NCBI RefSeq assembly: GCF_001515525.1
Contig: NZ_BCNQ01000006.1
Coordinates: 1-64,000 of the forward strand
Length of the DNA stretch: 64,000 nucleotides
Source of the DNA: Piscicoccus intestinalis NBRC 104926
GTDB taxonomy: Bacteria; Actinomycetota; Actinomycetes; Actinomycetales; Dermatophilaceae
Direction of reading: 5' to 3'
This document shows, one piece after another, positions 32,349-42,538 of this stretch. The notes beneath the pieces were generated by a model that was not told where the DNA came from, made no database searches, and saw nothing but the letters and a program-made list of their open reading frames with translations. Each line of letters starts with the position of its first letter. Positions within the stretch are counted from its first letter, which is position 1. The position numbers and the translations under genes were made by a program.

Positions 32349-34574
32349 ATGAGCGAGAAGTCGCCGCGGCGTCGGGGCCGCTGGATCCGTTGGGTGGCGC
32401 TCGCGCTGGGGGTGCTGCTCGTCGCGGCCGTCGGCGTGATCGCCGTGCGGCACCTGCGCGCGCAGAACGCGCCGTTGCCGCGGCAACAGGCCGACGCGAC
32501 CGTCACCGTGCAGCCGGGCACGACGCTCAACACGTTCCCGGGCACCGCGGCCCTCGGAGCCGGGATCGACGGCCTGGAGAAGGGCGAGATCGACCGGGTC
32601 TGGACCCGGCCCAACCTCGACCTCATGAAGTCGGCCGGCTTCGGGCCGCTGAGCTTCCGGCTCCGCACCGAGCTCGGCATCAAGGCCTGGCACTGGAGCC
32701 CCGAGGGCACGTGGAGCGATGCGGCCCACCAGCAGGGCTACTGGGTGAGCAAGCCGCCGTCCGCCGACGCGGGCGTCAGCTACGGCTACAGCCTGCCGCG
32801 GCGCGGCAACACGATCGACCAGGCCGCCAACGACGGCTACTCGCGCCTGACCGACGGCGACGCCACGAGCTACTGGAAGTCCAACCCCTACCTCGACCCG
32901 CACTTCACGAAGGGCAACGACAGCGACGACCCGCAGTGGGTCGTCGTCTACCTCGGGCAGCGCCGCAGCGTCGACGAACTGCGGATCTCCTGGGGCACGC
33001 CGTACGCGAAGAACATTCGCGTGCAGTACTGGGAGGGCGACGACGGGGCGGTCTTCCCGATCAACCCCGACTCCGGCTGGCGCGACTTCCAGACCGCGAC
33101 GTTCACCGGCTCCGGAGGTGAGCAGACCGCGCGGCTGGGGCGGGCGGTCAGCACCGACTACGTGCGGGTGCTGCTGACGAACGGTTCGGGCACGCCGGTG
33201 CCGGGGTCGACCGGCGACGTGCGGGACCGGCTCGGGTTCGCGATCCGCGAGCTGCGGCTGGGCCGCGGCGGCGGGGGCGGCTTCACCGACCTGCTGACGC
33301 ACCGGCCCGACAAGCAGCAGTCGGTGACGTACACCTCCTCGACCGACCCCTGGCACCGGGCCTCCGACCTCGACGGGCGGCAGGAGCACGCGAGCTTCGA
33401 GCGGGTCTTCGCCAGCGGCCTGACCAAGGGCAAGCCGCTCATGGTGCCGGTGCCGGTGCTGTACGGCGTGCCCGAGGACGCGGGCGCGCTGCTGAGTTAC
33501 CTGCGCGCCAAGGGCTGGCCGGTGCAGCAGGTCGAGATGGGTGAGGAGCCCGACGGGCAGCTGGCCCAGCCCGAGCATTACGCCGCGCTGTACACCCAGG
33601 TGGCCGACCGGCTCCGCGCGGTCGACCCGCAGGTCCAGCTGGGCGGACCCGGCTATCAGACGGTGATCCCCGACTGGGTGCACTGGCCCGACGAGCACGG
33701 CAACCGCTCGTGGACGGGCCGTTTCGTCGCCGCGCTGCGGGCCGTCAACCGCCTCGACGACTTCGACTTCTTCTCGTTCGAGTGGTACCCGTTCGACGAC
33801 GTGTGCGCCGACCCGGCGACGCCGATCAAGGACAACCCCACGCTGCTCGCCGACATCCTCGCGCGCCAGGAGAAGCAGGGTCTGCCGAAGGACATCCCCA
33901 AGGTCATCACCGAGCTGGGGTATTCGGCGTTCGCGGGGCAGGCGGAGGTCGAGCTGCCCGGGGCGATCCTCAACGCGGAGTCGAGCGCAAAATTCCTCGC
34001 GCTCGGCGGTCAGTCGGTGTACTTCTACGGGCTCGAACCCAACTGGGTCTTCCAGGAGGACGAGGGCAAGGCGTGCAACACGTGGGGCAACCTCATGCTG
34101 TTCCAGTTCTTCGACGAATGGCGCACCCGGCCGGTCGCCGCGTACTACGGCGCGCGGCTGCTGACGAACAGCTGGGTCTCCGGCGAGGGTGAGCACCGGC
34201 TCATCGCGTCGGCGACCACCCCGGCCGCAACGGCTCCGACGGTCACCTCCTACGCCCTCGAGCGCCCCGACGGACGGCTGGCGGTGATGCTGTTCAACAA
34301 GGACCCGAAGCGCTCCGTCACCGTGCGCCTGGAGTCCGATCCCGGGGGCGGGCCGCACGTCTTGAACGGCGACCTGCAACTCGAGCAGTATTCGGGCCAG
34401 CAGTATGCCTGGGACCCGACTCCCGGCGAGGACAGCCACGGCCGCCCGAGCAAGAACGAGCCGCCCGCCGTCTCCACGCTCACCGAGGCACAGGGCGCGG
34501 TCGTCACCCTCCCGCCGTACTCGATCAGCGTGGTGACGGCCGCCGACGAGGCCTCCCACACCGACTCCGGCTGA
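32349..34574 (+). CDS. Membrane-anchored glycoside hydrolase-like protein with an inserted discoidin-like module
   Basis: This 741-residue protein has one N-terminal membrane helix (WVALALGVLLVAAVGVIAV, residues 15-33) after a basic start, so the rest should lie outside the cell. Residues 55-120 (RVWTRPNLDLMKSAGFGPLS) resemble the start of a glycosidase barrel. Residues about 160-305 look like an F5/8-type (discoidin) binding module (LTDGDATSYWKSNP, WVVVYLGQRRSVDELRISWG). The barrel resumes with QVEMGEEPDGQLAQPEHYAA (candidate acid/base Glu 399/400) and VITELGYSAF (candidate nucleophile Glu 522). A beta-sandwich-like end follows. The family and substrate cannot be fixed from sequence alone. 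The start has GGGGGAATC upstream. Confidence 0.7.
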   Translation: MSEKSPRRRGRWIRWVALALGVLLVAAVGVIAVRHLRAQNAPLPRQQADATVTVQPGTTLNTFPGTAALGAGIDGLEKGEIDRVWTRPNLDLMKSAGFGPLSFRLRTELGIKAWHWSPEGTWSDAAHQQGYWVSKPPSADAGVSYGYSLPRRGNTIDQAANDGYSRLTDGDATSYWKSNPYLDPHFTKGNDSDDPQWVVVYLGQRRSVDELRISWGTPYAKNIRVQYWEGDDGAVFPINPDSGWRDFQTATFTGSGGEQTARLGRAVSTDYVRVLLTNGSGTPVPGSTGDVRDRLGFAIRELRLGRGGGGGFTDLLTHRPDKQQSVTYTSSTDPWHRASDLDGRQEHASFERVFASGLTKGKPLMVPVPVLYGVPEDAGALLSYLRAKGWPVQQVEMGEEPDGQLAQPEHYAALYTQVADRLRAVDPQVQLGGPGYQTVIPDWVHWPDEHGNRSWTGRFVAALRAVNRLDDFDFFSFEWYPFDDVCADPATPIKDNPTLLADILARQEKQGLPKDIPKVITELGYSAFAGQAEVELPGAILNAESSAKFLALGGQSVYFYGLEPNWVFQEDEGKACNTWGNLMLFQFFDEWRTRPVAAYYGARLLTNSWVSGEGEHRLIASATTPAATAPTVTSYALERPDGRLAVMLFNKDPKRSVTVRLESDPGGGPHVLNGDLQLEQYSGQQYAWDPTPGEDSHGRPSKNEPPAVSTLTEAQGAVVTLPPYSISVVTAADEASHTDSG

Positions 34575-34583
34575 CCCAACATC

Positions 34584-34657
34584 GGCCGAAGGCTGCCCTT
34601 TCGGTCGAGGGCTCGTACTTCAGTCCTAGCCGTCGACTGAAAGGGCAGCCTTCGGCC
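34584..34657. repeat. 74-bp dispersed palindrome, copy 3
   Basis: Arms at 34584-34613 and 34628-34657 pair with one G-T wobble and one mismatch; the loop is the divergent CGTACTTCAGTCCT. The left arm equals that of copy 1. It starts nine bases after the glycoside hydrolase-like gene and just before the pnp terminator hairpin. Size and arm length are the same as in the other two copies. Confidence 0.9.
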
Positions 34658-34664
34658 GGGCGTG

Positions 34665-34700
34665 CGAGAGGGCCCGCCCCGGGTGGGGCGGGCCCTCTCG
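34665..34700. terminator. 16-bp perfect hairpin at the pnp 3' end
   Basis: CGAGAGGGCCCGCCCC (34665-34680) pairs exactly with 34685-34700 over a GGGT loop, nine bases beyond the pnp stop. There is no T-run. It probably ends both pnp and the converging glycoside hydrolase transcript. Confidence 0.7.
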
Positions 34701-34709
34701 TCAGGTCGC

Positions 34710-37268
34710 TCAGGCGTCCTCGGAGTTGGCCGAGGCGAGCTGCTGATCACCCTGGGCGTCGACGAGCACGTCGGACTCCGGGGTGTCGGTGCCGGCGGCC
34801 TTGTCGCCGTCGCCGTTGTCACCGTGGTCGCCGTCGCCGCGGCGCGAGCGGCGGCGGTTACGGCCGCGGGACCGGCTCCGGTCACCGCGCTCACCCCGCT
34901 CGCCACGCTCACCGCGGTCGCTACGGTCCGAGCGGTCGGAACGCTCCGGACGGTCCTCGTCGTCGTGCTCCTCGCCCGCCGGCTCCGAAGCAGCCGACCC
35001 AGCAGACCCAGCCGCCTCCGACTCGCCGGAGCCGGTCTCGCCCTCGGGCAGCACGGCGGCCAGGCTCAGCTTGCCGCGCGGGTCGATCTCCTTGAGCTCG
35101 ACCTGCACCTTCTGGCCGACCTTGACGACGTCGTCGACGGAGTCGATCCGCTTGCCGCCGACGAGCTTGCGCACCTCGGAGATGTGCAGCAGGCCGTCCT
35201 TGCCGGGCAGCAGCGAGACGAACGTGCCGAACGTCGTCGTCTTGACGACCGTGCCGAGGAAGCGCTCCCCGACCTCGGGCATCGTCGGGTTCGCGATCGC
35301 GTTGATCGCGGCCCGGGCAGCCTCGGCCGACGGGCCGTCGGTGGCGCCGATGTAGACCGTGCCGTCGTCCTCGATGGAGATGTCGGCGCCGGTGTCCTCC
35401 TGGATCTGGTTGATCATCTTGCCCTTCGGGCCGATGACCTCACCGATCTTGTCGACGGGCACCTGCACGCTGATGACGCGCGGGGCGTAGGCCGACATCT
35501 CGTCGGGGGCGTCGATCGCCTCGTTCATGACGTCGAGGATGTGCAGGCGCGCGTCGCGGGCCTGCGTCAGCGCCCCGGCCAGCACGCTCGCGGGAATGCC
35601 GTCGAGCTTGGTGTCGAGCTGGATCGCCGTGACGAACTCCTTGGTGCCGGCGACCTTGAAGTCCATGTCGCCGAAGGCGTCCTCGGCGCCGAGGATGTCG
35701 GTCAGCGCCGCGTACTGGGTCTGCCCGTCGAGCTCGGCGGAGACCAGGCCCATCGCGATGCCCGCGACCGGGGCACGCAGCGGCACACCGGCGTTGAGCA
35801 GCGACAGCGTGCTCGCGCACACCGAGCCCATCGACGTCGAGCCGTTCGAGCCCAGCGCCTCGGAGACCTGCCGGATCGCGTACGGGAACTCCTCGCGCGT
35901 CGGCAGCACCGGCACCAGGGCCCGCTCGGCCAGCGCGCCGTGACCGATCTCGCGGCGCTTCGGGCTCCCGACGCGGCCGGTCTCACCGGTGGAGTACGGC
36001 GGGAAGTTGTAGTTGTGCATGTACCGCTTGCGGGTCACCGGAGACAGCGTGTCGAGCTGCTGCTCCATGCGCAGCATGTTCAGCGTGGTGACACCCATGA
36101 TCTGGGTCTCGCCGCGCTCGAAGATCGCCGAGCCGTGCACCCGCGGGAGCACCTCGACCTCGGCGCCCAGGGCCCGGATGTCGGCCAGGCCGCGGCCGTC
36201 GATGCGCACCTTGTCGCGCAGGATCCGCTCGCGCACGAGCTTCTTCTGCAGCGCGCGGAACGCCGAGGAGACCTCGGCCTGGCGACCCTCGAACGGGCCG
36301 GACTGGCCACCCTCCTCGTTGACGTTGCCGACGAGCTTGAGGTGCACGGCCGACTTGATCTCGTCGAGGCGGCCCTCGCGCTCCTGCTTACCGGCGATCT
36401 TCAGCGCGGAGGCGGTGTCGTCGGTCGCGAGGTCGGCGACGGCCGCGTAGATGTCGTCGGTGTAGTCGAGGAACAGCGGGAAGTCCTGCACCGGCTTGGC
36501 GGCCTGGTCGGCCAGCTCCAGCTGCGCCTTGCACAGCGCGGCGATGAACTTCTTCGACGCCTCCAGGCCCTCGGCGACGACCTCCTCGGTCGGCGCTCCG
36601 GTGCCCTGGTTCTTGACCAGGTCCCAGGTGGACTCGGTGGACTCGGCCTCGACCATCATGATCGCGACATCCTGGCTGCCGTCGGCCGCCGTGACGATGC
36701 GGCCCGCGACGACCATGTCGAAGACCGAGCGCTCGATGTCGGAGAAGTTCGGGAACGCGACCCACTGGCCGTCGATGAGGCTGACGCGCACGCCGCCCAC
36801 GGGGCCGGAGAACGGCAGGCCGGAGATCTGGGTCGAGGCGCTCGCGGCGTTGATCGCGAGCACGTCGTACTGGTGGTCGGGGTTGAGCGAGAGCACCGTG
36901 ATGACGACCTGCACCTCGTTGCGCAGGCCCTTGGTGAACGTCGGGCGCAGCGGCCGGTCGATGAGCCGGCAGGTGAGGATGGCGTCGGTGCTCGGGCGGC
37001 CCTCGCGCCGGAAGAAGCTGCCGGGGATCTTGCCCGCGGCGTACATCCGCTCCTCGACGTCGACGGTCAGCGGGAAGAAGTCGAAGCCCTCCCGCGGGGA
37101 CTTGCCCGCGGCAGTCGTCGACAGCAGGCACGTGTCGTCGTCGAGGTAGGCGACGACCGCTCCCGCGGCCTGCTTGGCCAGGCGCCCGGTCTCGAAGCGG
37201 ACCGTGCGGGTGCCGAACCGGCCGTTGTCGATGACGGCCTCGGCGTGGGTGATGTCTGGACCCTCCAT
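34710..37268 (-). CDS. pnp: Polyribonucleotide nucleotidyltransferase (PNPase)
   Basis: This 852-residue PNPase degrades RNA 3'-5' by phosphorolysis and adds heteropolymeric tails. Family blocks: [20 protein letters not shown], two RNase PH domains ([40 protein letters not shown]), [19 protein letters not shown], a KH domain ([20 protein letters not shown]) and an S1 domain ([20 protein letters not shown]). About 110 residues beyond S1 form a charged tail of [20 protein letters not shown]-like repeats and [14 protein letters not shown], longer than in most PNPases. AAGGAGG precedes ATG 37268. It lies downstream of rpsO, which is the usual order. Confidence 0.98.
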   Translation of the reverse strand: MEGPDITHAEAVIDNGRFGTRTVRFETGRLAKQAAGAVVAYLDDDTCLLSTTAAGKSPREGFDFFPLTVDVEERMYAAGKIPGSFFRREGRPSTDAILTCRLIDRPLRPTFTKGLRNEVQVVITVLSLNPDHQYDVLAINAASASTQISGLPFSGPVGGVRVSLIDGQWVAFPNFSDIERSVFDMVVAGRIVTAADGSQDVAIMMVEAESTESTWDLVKNQGTGAPTEEVVAEGLEASKKFIAALCKAQLELADQAAKPVQDFPLFLDYTDDIYAAVADLATDDTASALKIAGKQEREGRLDEIKSAVHLKLVGNVNEEGGQSGPFEGRQAEVSSAFRALQKKLVRERILRDKVRIDGRGLADIRALGAEVEVLPRVHGSAIFERGETQIMGVTTLNMLRMEQQLDTLSPVTRKRYMHNYNFPPYSTGETGRVGSPKRREIGHGALAERALVPVLPTREEFPYAIRQVSEALGSNGSTSMGSVCASTLSLLNAGVPLRAPVAGIAMGLVSAELDGQTQYAALTDILGAEDAFGDMDFKVAGTKEFVTAIQLDTKLDGIPASVLAGALTQARDARLHILDVMNEAIDAPDEMSAYAPRVISVQVPVDKIGEVIGPKGKMINQIQEDTGADISIEDDGTVYIGATDGPSAEAARAAINAIANPTMPEVGERFLGTVVKTTTFGTFVSLLPGKDGLLHISEVRKLVGGKRIDSVDDVVKVGQKVQVELKEIDPRGKLSLAAVLPEGETGSGESEAAGSAGSAASEPAGEEHDDEDRPERSDRSDRSDRGERGERGERGDRSRSRGRNRRRSRRGDGDHGDNGDGDKAAGTDTPESDVLVDAQGDQQLASANSEDA

Positions 37269-37407
37269 GGGTCCTCCTTTTCTCTTTCACCAAGCTGCAC
37301 GCATCGTCGTTGTGCGCGAGCTTTCCTTCTGCGTGCCGCGCGGCCGCGCCGCGTCGGCAACCCGCCCCTACCGGTGGCGGGAAACTTCGGTGCGCGGGCA
37401 CGCACAA

Positions 37408-37435
37408 AGGGCGGTTCCCCCACGGGAACCGCCCT
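37408..37435 (-). terminator. Intrinsic terminator or attenuator downstream of rpsO
   Basis: AGGGCGGTTCCC (minus strand, from 37435) pairs exactly with 37408-37419 over a 4-base loop. TTTGTG follows on the minus strand, so it is a canonical hairpin with a short T-run. It separates rpsO from pnp; partial read-through into pnp is likely. Confidence 0.75.
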
Positions 37436-37453
37436 CGCGTGCGGTGTCGCGCG

Positions 37454-37723
37454 TCAGCGGCGCAGCCCCAACCGCTTGATGAGCGAGCGGTAGCGCTCGA
37501 TGTCGGTCTCCTCCAGGTAGCGCAGCATGCGCTTGCGGCGACCGACGAGCAGCAGCAGGCCGCGCCGGCTGTGGTGGTCGTGCTTGTGCGACCGAGAGTG
37601 CTCGGTGAGGTCCTTGATGCGCTGGCTCAGCAGCGCGATCTGCACCTCCGGGGAGCCGGTGTCGCCCTCGGCGGTGGCGTACTCGGACATGATCTTCTGC
37701 TTCGTCTGGGCGTCCAGAGGCAC
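37454..37723 (-). CDS. rpsO: 30S ribosomal protein S15
   Basis: This 89-residue S15 protein of the small ribosomal subunit binds 16S rRNA early in assembly. Core sequence: [60 protein letters not shown] and the end [10 protein letters not shown]. The GTG at 37721-37723 gives exactly the family length of 89; AAGGAG lies upstream with a spacing of about ten bases. The frame is open further up but that part is unlike S15. In other bacteria S15 represses its own translation; no such structure was identified here. Confidence 0.98.
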   Translation of the reverse strand: MPLDAQTKQKIMSEYATAEGDTGSPEVQIALLSQRIKDLTEHSRSHKHDHHSRRGLLLLVGRRKRMLRYLEETDIERYRSLIKRLGLRR

Positions 37724-38036
37724 GGGCAGACACTCCTTACTCGGGGTTTTGGTTGCGCGGCGCTCCGGAGGCTGATCCCCCGGGCTCTCTCGAATCCGCG
37801 GCCGATCGACGGCAATAGGCCACCTTACCAGCGGCATTGACACGTCCCTAATCGGCGCGCTCCGGCGCCAGGCCGGGGCCCGCGCAGCGCGCTCACCTGG
37901 GCACACGAGGGACCGTCTCACGTTGCGATCGTGTTACGTCTCACCCCTCTGGACCACTTCGCGTGGCACGCTGTCGTGGCGACCGCGACATCTGTGACGC
38001 ACGTCGCACATCACAGCACGGGGGCGAGGAGCACAT
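37724..38036. other. Divergent intergenic region, rpsO / betaine transporter
   Basis: About 313 bases lie between divergent genes. The rpsO side contains its ribosome-binding site (AAGGAG) and an A+T-richer stretch (GGGGTTTTGGTTGCGC, minus-strand leader). The far side has GTGACGCACGTCGCACATCAC-like dyads ahead of the betaine transporter. No gene or named riboswitch is seen. Confidence 0.55.
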
Positions 38037-38125
38037 ATGGCCGACGAGACCGACCATTCGAGCAGGATCGGAGCCGGCACGAAGGGCGCGGCGGGCACGG
38101 CGGGCACGGCGGAAGGCATCGCCTG

Positions 38126-38126
<1 letters not shown>
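38037..38126 (+). CDS. 29-residue ORF overlapping the proV-like start (TGATG)
   Basis: ATG 38037 has a strong GAGGAG ribosome-binding site a few bases upstream. It encodes 29 residues (MADETDHSSRIGAGTKGAAG and on). Its TGA overlaps the ATG of the transporter ATPase at 38126. The ATPase start has only a weaker GGAAGG at nine bases. This looks like a leader peptide whose translation feeds the ATPase gene. I recognise no family. Confidence 0.5.
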
Positions 38127-39498
<1,372 letters not shown>

Positions 39499-39502
<4 letters not shown>

Positions 39503-40548
39503 CGCTGTTGCACGCGCTCACCACGACCGTCACCACCGCCGCCGAACCCGGTCCGCAGGTGCCCAGGATCCCCGTCGGGCAGGTGCTCGCCGACGGCTTC
39601 GACTGGATCAACACCAACCTCGAGGGCTTCTTCGACGTCATCAAGGCCATCGTCGACGTGGCGGTGACCGGGCTGACCGACCTGCTGCTCGCGCCCTGGC
39701 CGGTGGTGACAATCGTCCTGCTCGCCGCGCTCGCGCTCGTGACGGCAGGCTGGCGGGTCGGCGTCGTGGCGCTCATCGGGCTCCTGCTCATCGACGGCAT
39801 GGAGCAGTGGGACTTCGCGATGGAGACCCTCGCGCTCGTCCTCGTCGCCAGCCTCGTCGCAGTGCTGCTCGCCGTGCCCATCGGCGTGCTCGCCGCCCGC
39901 AGCTCGACGGTCAGCGCGATCGTGCGGCCCGTGCTCGACCTCATGCAGACGATGCCGGCCTTCGTGTGGCTCGTGCCGGTCGTCACGCTGTTCAGCATCG
40001 GCCCCGTGCCCGGTGTCGTCGCGACGATCATCTTCGCCCTGCCGCCCGGGGTGCGCCTCACCGAGCTCGGCATCCGCCAGGTCGATCACGAGCTCGTCGA
40101 GGCGGGCCAGGCCTTCGGCAGCACACCGAGCCAGATCCTGCGGGGCATCCAGCTGCCGCTGGCGATGCCGACGATCATGGCGGGCATCAACCAGGTCATC
40201 ATGCTCGCGCTGTCGATGGCCGTCATCGCCGGCCTCGTCGGAGCCGGTGGCCTCGGTGGCCAGGTGACCTCCGCCATCGCGACGCTCAACCTCGCGCTCG
40301 GCTTCGAGGCCGGCTTGTCGGTCGTCATCCTCGCCGTCTACCTCGACCGGATCACCTCCGCCCTCGGGCGCCGCGATCCCGGCCGCCCGGGGCGGTCGTG
40401 GCGACGGCGCTCCCGGCGGTCCGGCGACCCCGCCGACGGCACCGGCAGCACCGGCAGCACCGGCAGCGCTGACGCCGGCCAGGGCTCCGGAGAGGGCACC
40501 CCAGATGTCGTCGACCCCGTCGACGCTCGCGCCGGGATGACAACGTGA
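39499..40548 (+). CDS. proW: Glycine betaine/proline ABC transporter permease
   Basis: This 349-residue ProW/OpuAB-type permease has six to seven membrane helices. It shows the EAA loop signature ELVEAGQAFGSTPSQILRGI and QLPLAMPTIMAGINQVIMLA. The N-terminal part has VLADGFDWINTNLEGFFDVI, as in ProW. The C-terminus is a soluble Arg-rich then Gly/Ser/Thr-repeat tail (GTGSTGSTGSADAGQGSG), presumably cytoplasmic and disordered. It overlaps the ATPase gene by four bases, and the substrate-binding protein follows within 56 bases. Confidence 0.94.
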
Positions 40549-40603
40549 CGGCGCGTCCGACCGGCTCCGCGCGGACCCGGTCTGTTCGAGGAAAGGACAC
40601 AGG

Positions 40604-41575
40604 ATGAGTCACCGAACACGACGGCAGGCGCTGGGCATGGGTGCCGCGCTCCTGGCGCTCAGCCTCACCGCGGCCTGCGGTGGCGGCGACGGTGGGTCGG
40701 GCACGGACGCCGCAGCCACCGGCGGGTCCGGCGCCGCCGGGGGCGACCGGGAGATCACGATGGGGATCATCCCGAGCTGGACGGACGGCCTGAGCACGGC
40801 GTACCTGCTGAAGAACGTGCTCGAGAGCGAGGGCTACACGGTGAAGATCACCGAGTTGTCCGAGGCCGCCCCCTTGTACGCCGGTCTGGCCAACGGCGAC
40901 ATCGACATCTACCCCTCGGCGTGGCCGGAGGTCACCCACAAGGCGTACATGGACCAGTACGGCAAGGACCTCGAGGACCTCGACACGTACTACACGAACG
41001 CCAAGCTGACGATGGCGGTGCCGGACTACGTCAACATCCAGTCCATCGACGAGCTGCCCGCGCACGCCAGCGAACTCGGCGGCAAGGTCGTCGGCATCGA
41101 ACCGGGCGCCGGCCTGACGAAGATCACCAAGGAGAAGGTCTTCCCGGCCTACAACCTCGGTAGCTCGTTCCAGCTCGTCGAGTCGTCGACGACCGCGATG
41201 CTCGCCGAGCTGAAATCGGCCATCGACAAGAAGCAGCCGATCGTCGTCACGCTGTGGCGTCCGTATTGGGCGAACAACAGCTTCCCGGTGCGCGACCTGA
41301 AAGACCCCAAGGGCGCGCTCGGCTCCGCCGAAGGCCTGCATGTGCTCGCGCACAAGGGCTTCAGCCAAGAGTTCCCGCAGGTCGCCTCGATGCTCGCCAA
41401 GTTCAAGCTCGACGACAAGCAGTACGGCACGCTCGAAGACACCGTGGTCAACACGTTCGGCAAGGGCAAGGAGGCCGAGGCCGTGCAGGATTGGCTGGCC
41501 AAGAACCCGGACTACGTCAACACGCTCAAGGGCGGCGCGACCAACTCCTCGCCCAGCTCCTCACCCAGCTCCTGA
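40604..41575 (+). CDS. proX: Glycine betaine ABC transporter substrate-binding lipoprotein
   Basis: This 323-residue OpuAC/ProX-like binding protein is a lipoprotein: MSHRTRRQALGMGAALLALS ends in the lipobox LTAAC (Cys 25). The mature domain reads ITMGIIPSWTDGLSTAYLLK, ELSEAAPLYAGLANGDIDIY, PSAWPEVTHKAYMDQYG and VVTLWRPYWANNSFPVRDL, where Trp/Tyr residues form the cation-pi cage typical of quaternary amines. The Ser/Pro-rich C-terminus (SSPSSSPSS) is a low-complexity tail. Together with proVW it forms a complete importer for osmoprotection or betaine use. Confidence 0.93.
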   Translation: MSHRTRRQALGMGAALLALSLTAACGGGDGGSGTDAAATGGSGAAGGDREITMGIIPSWTDGLSTAYLLKNVLESEGYTVKITELSEAAPLYAGLANGDIDIYPSAWPEVTHKAYMDQYGKDLEDLDTYYTNAKLTMAVPDYVNIQSIDELPAHASELGGKVVGIEPGAGLTKITKEKVFPAYNLGSSFQLVESSTTAMLAELKSAIDKKQPIVVTLWRPYWANNSFPVRDLKDPKGALGSAEGLHVLAHKGFSQEFPQVASMLAKFKLDDKQYGTLEDTVVNTFGKGKEAEAVQDWLAKNPDYVNTLKGGATNSSPSSSPSS

Positions 41576-41602
41576 CCCAGTTTCTGAGGCGGTAGCGCAG
41601 CG

Positions 41603-41640
41603 GCCGGCCCGGGGAATCGGGAACACTCCCCCGGGCCGGC
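41603..41640. terminator. 12-bp hairpin between the betaine locus and the lactate regulator
   Basis: GCCGGCCCGGGG (41603-41614) pairs exactly with 41629-41640 across a 14-base loop. It sits between convergent proX and the FadR-type regulator and directly abuts the regulator's stop codon. Confidence 0.65.
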
Positions 41641-42378
41641 TCACGCGCCCCAACTGAGCACGGAGAACGCGTACCGGATGTGCTCCTCGACCTCATCGGC
41701 GGCGCGTGAGCCCTCGCCTGAGTCGATCGCCGCGAGCACCCGCCGGTGCCCGTCGCGCAGGCGGGACTGCACGCTCTCCCAGTCGGGGTGGGCGTAGAAC
41801 GAGTCGAGGATCGCCCGGCGCATCGAGCCGCGGATGGCCGAGGTCATGTCCGCGACGAGGCGGTTGCGGCCCGCCTCCGCGATCGCGACGTGAAAAGCGG
41901 TGTCGAGTTCGTTGAAGTCGTCCCGGGCGATGTCCGGCGCCTCCATCCGCTCGACGAGATCGAGGAGCCGGGCCCGGTCGTCGTCGCTCGCGTGCCGGGC
42001 GGCCAGGCCCGCGCTCCAGCGCTCGAGCATGACGCGCGCTTCGATGACGTCGTCGGCCGGAAAGTTCGCGAGCGCGATGTGCAACCGCAGCATCTGGGTG
42101 AGCGCCTCGCTCGGCATCGAGGACAGCACGGTGCCGCTGTCGCGCCCCACCCCGACGCCGGCCCGCACCACACCGAGCGCCTCCAGCGCCCGCATCGCCT
42201 CGCGGACCGCCGCGCGGCTCACCCCGAGACGAGCGGCGAGGTCGCGTTCGGGCGGGAGCCGGTCTCCCACCGACAGCGTGCCGTCGGTGATCTGCTCCTC
42301 GACCCGATGGATCACCATCTCGTGGGCGCGCGACCGCCCCGCAGGGCGCCCCTGCGGCTGGGACGAGGATGTCGGCAT
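41641..42378 (-). CDS. lldR: FadR-subfamily GntR transcriptional regulator (LldR-like)
   Basis: This 245-residue repressor-type protein has a winged-helix DNA-binding domain (LSVGDRLPPERDLAARLGVS, then RAAVREAMRALEALGVV) and a FadR C-terminal sensor domain (DIARDDFNELDTAFHVAIAE, with a metal-binding Asp/His pattern). It is divergent from the lactate permease, and TGGTCTGACCA lies in front of the permease gene, matching the FadR-type TNGTNNNACNA operator. Control of lactate uptake and oxidation, with L-lactate as effector, is inferred from context and the LldR/PdhR family. Confidence 0.85.
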   Translation of the reverse strand: MPTSSSQPQGRPAGRSRAHEMVIHRVEEQITDGTLSVGDRLPPERDLAARLGVSRAAVREAMRALEALGVVRAGVGVGRDSGTVLSSMPSEALTQMLRLHIALANFPADDVIEARVMLERWSAGLAARHASDDDRARLLDLVERMEAPDIARDDFNELDTAFHVAIAEAGRNRLVADMTSAIRGSMRRAILDSFYAHPDWESVQSRLRDGHRRVLAAIDSGEGSRAADEVEEHIRYAFSVLSWGA

Positions 42379-42447
42379 CGAGCCATCATCGCACCGGGTC
42401 CGATATGTGGCCTACCGGTTGCGGCCCGAACCGGACCGGCGAACCTC

Positions 42448-42477
42448 TTGACAGCCATCCGACGGCGCCACTACCGT
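42448..42477 (+). promoter_or_regulatory. Sigma70-type promoter of the lactate permease
   Basis: TTGACA (42448-42453) and TACCGT (42472-42477) are separated by 18 bases, a good actinobacterial housekeeping-type promoter. Transcription would start near 42484, immediately before the GntR-type operator. Confidence 0.7.
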
Positions 42478-42488
42478 CATTCGGGTAA

Positions 42489-42499
42489 TGGTCTGACCA
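42489..42499. promoter_or_regulatory. FadR/LldR-type operator TGGTCTGACCA
   Basis: The 11-base inverted repeat TGGT-CTG-ACCA matches the FadR-subfamily consensus TNGTNNNACNA exactly. It lies downstream of the -10 element, where a bound regulator would block polymerase. The adjacent divergent FadR-type gene is the likely partner. Confidence 0.7.
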
Positions 42500-42538
42500 A
42501 TGGGGTGTCAGTCCGAATCGTCGCCCGGAGCTGTGCTG

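Noticed and set aside
34662-37493. 943-codon plus-strand frame opposite pnp
   Set aside because: Low-complexity shadow of pnp. The minus-strand PNPase has all family motifs.
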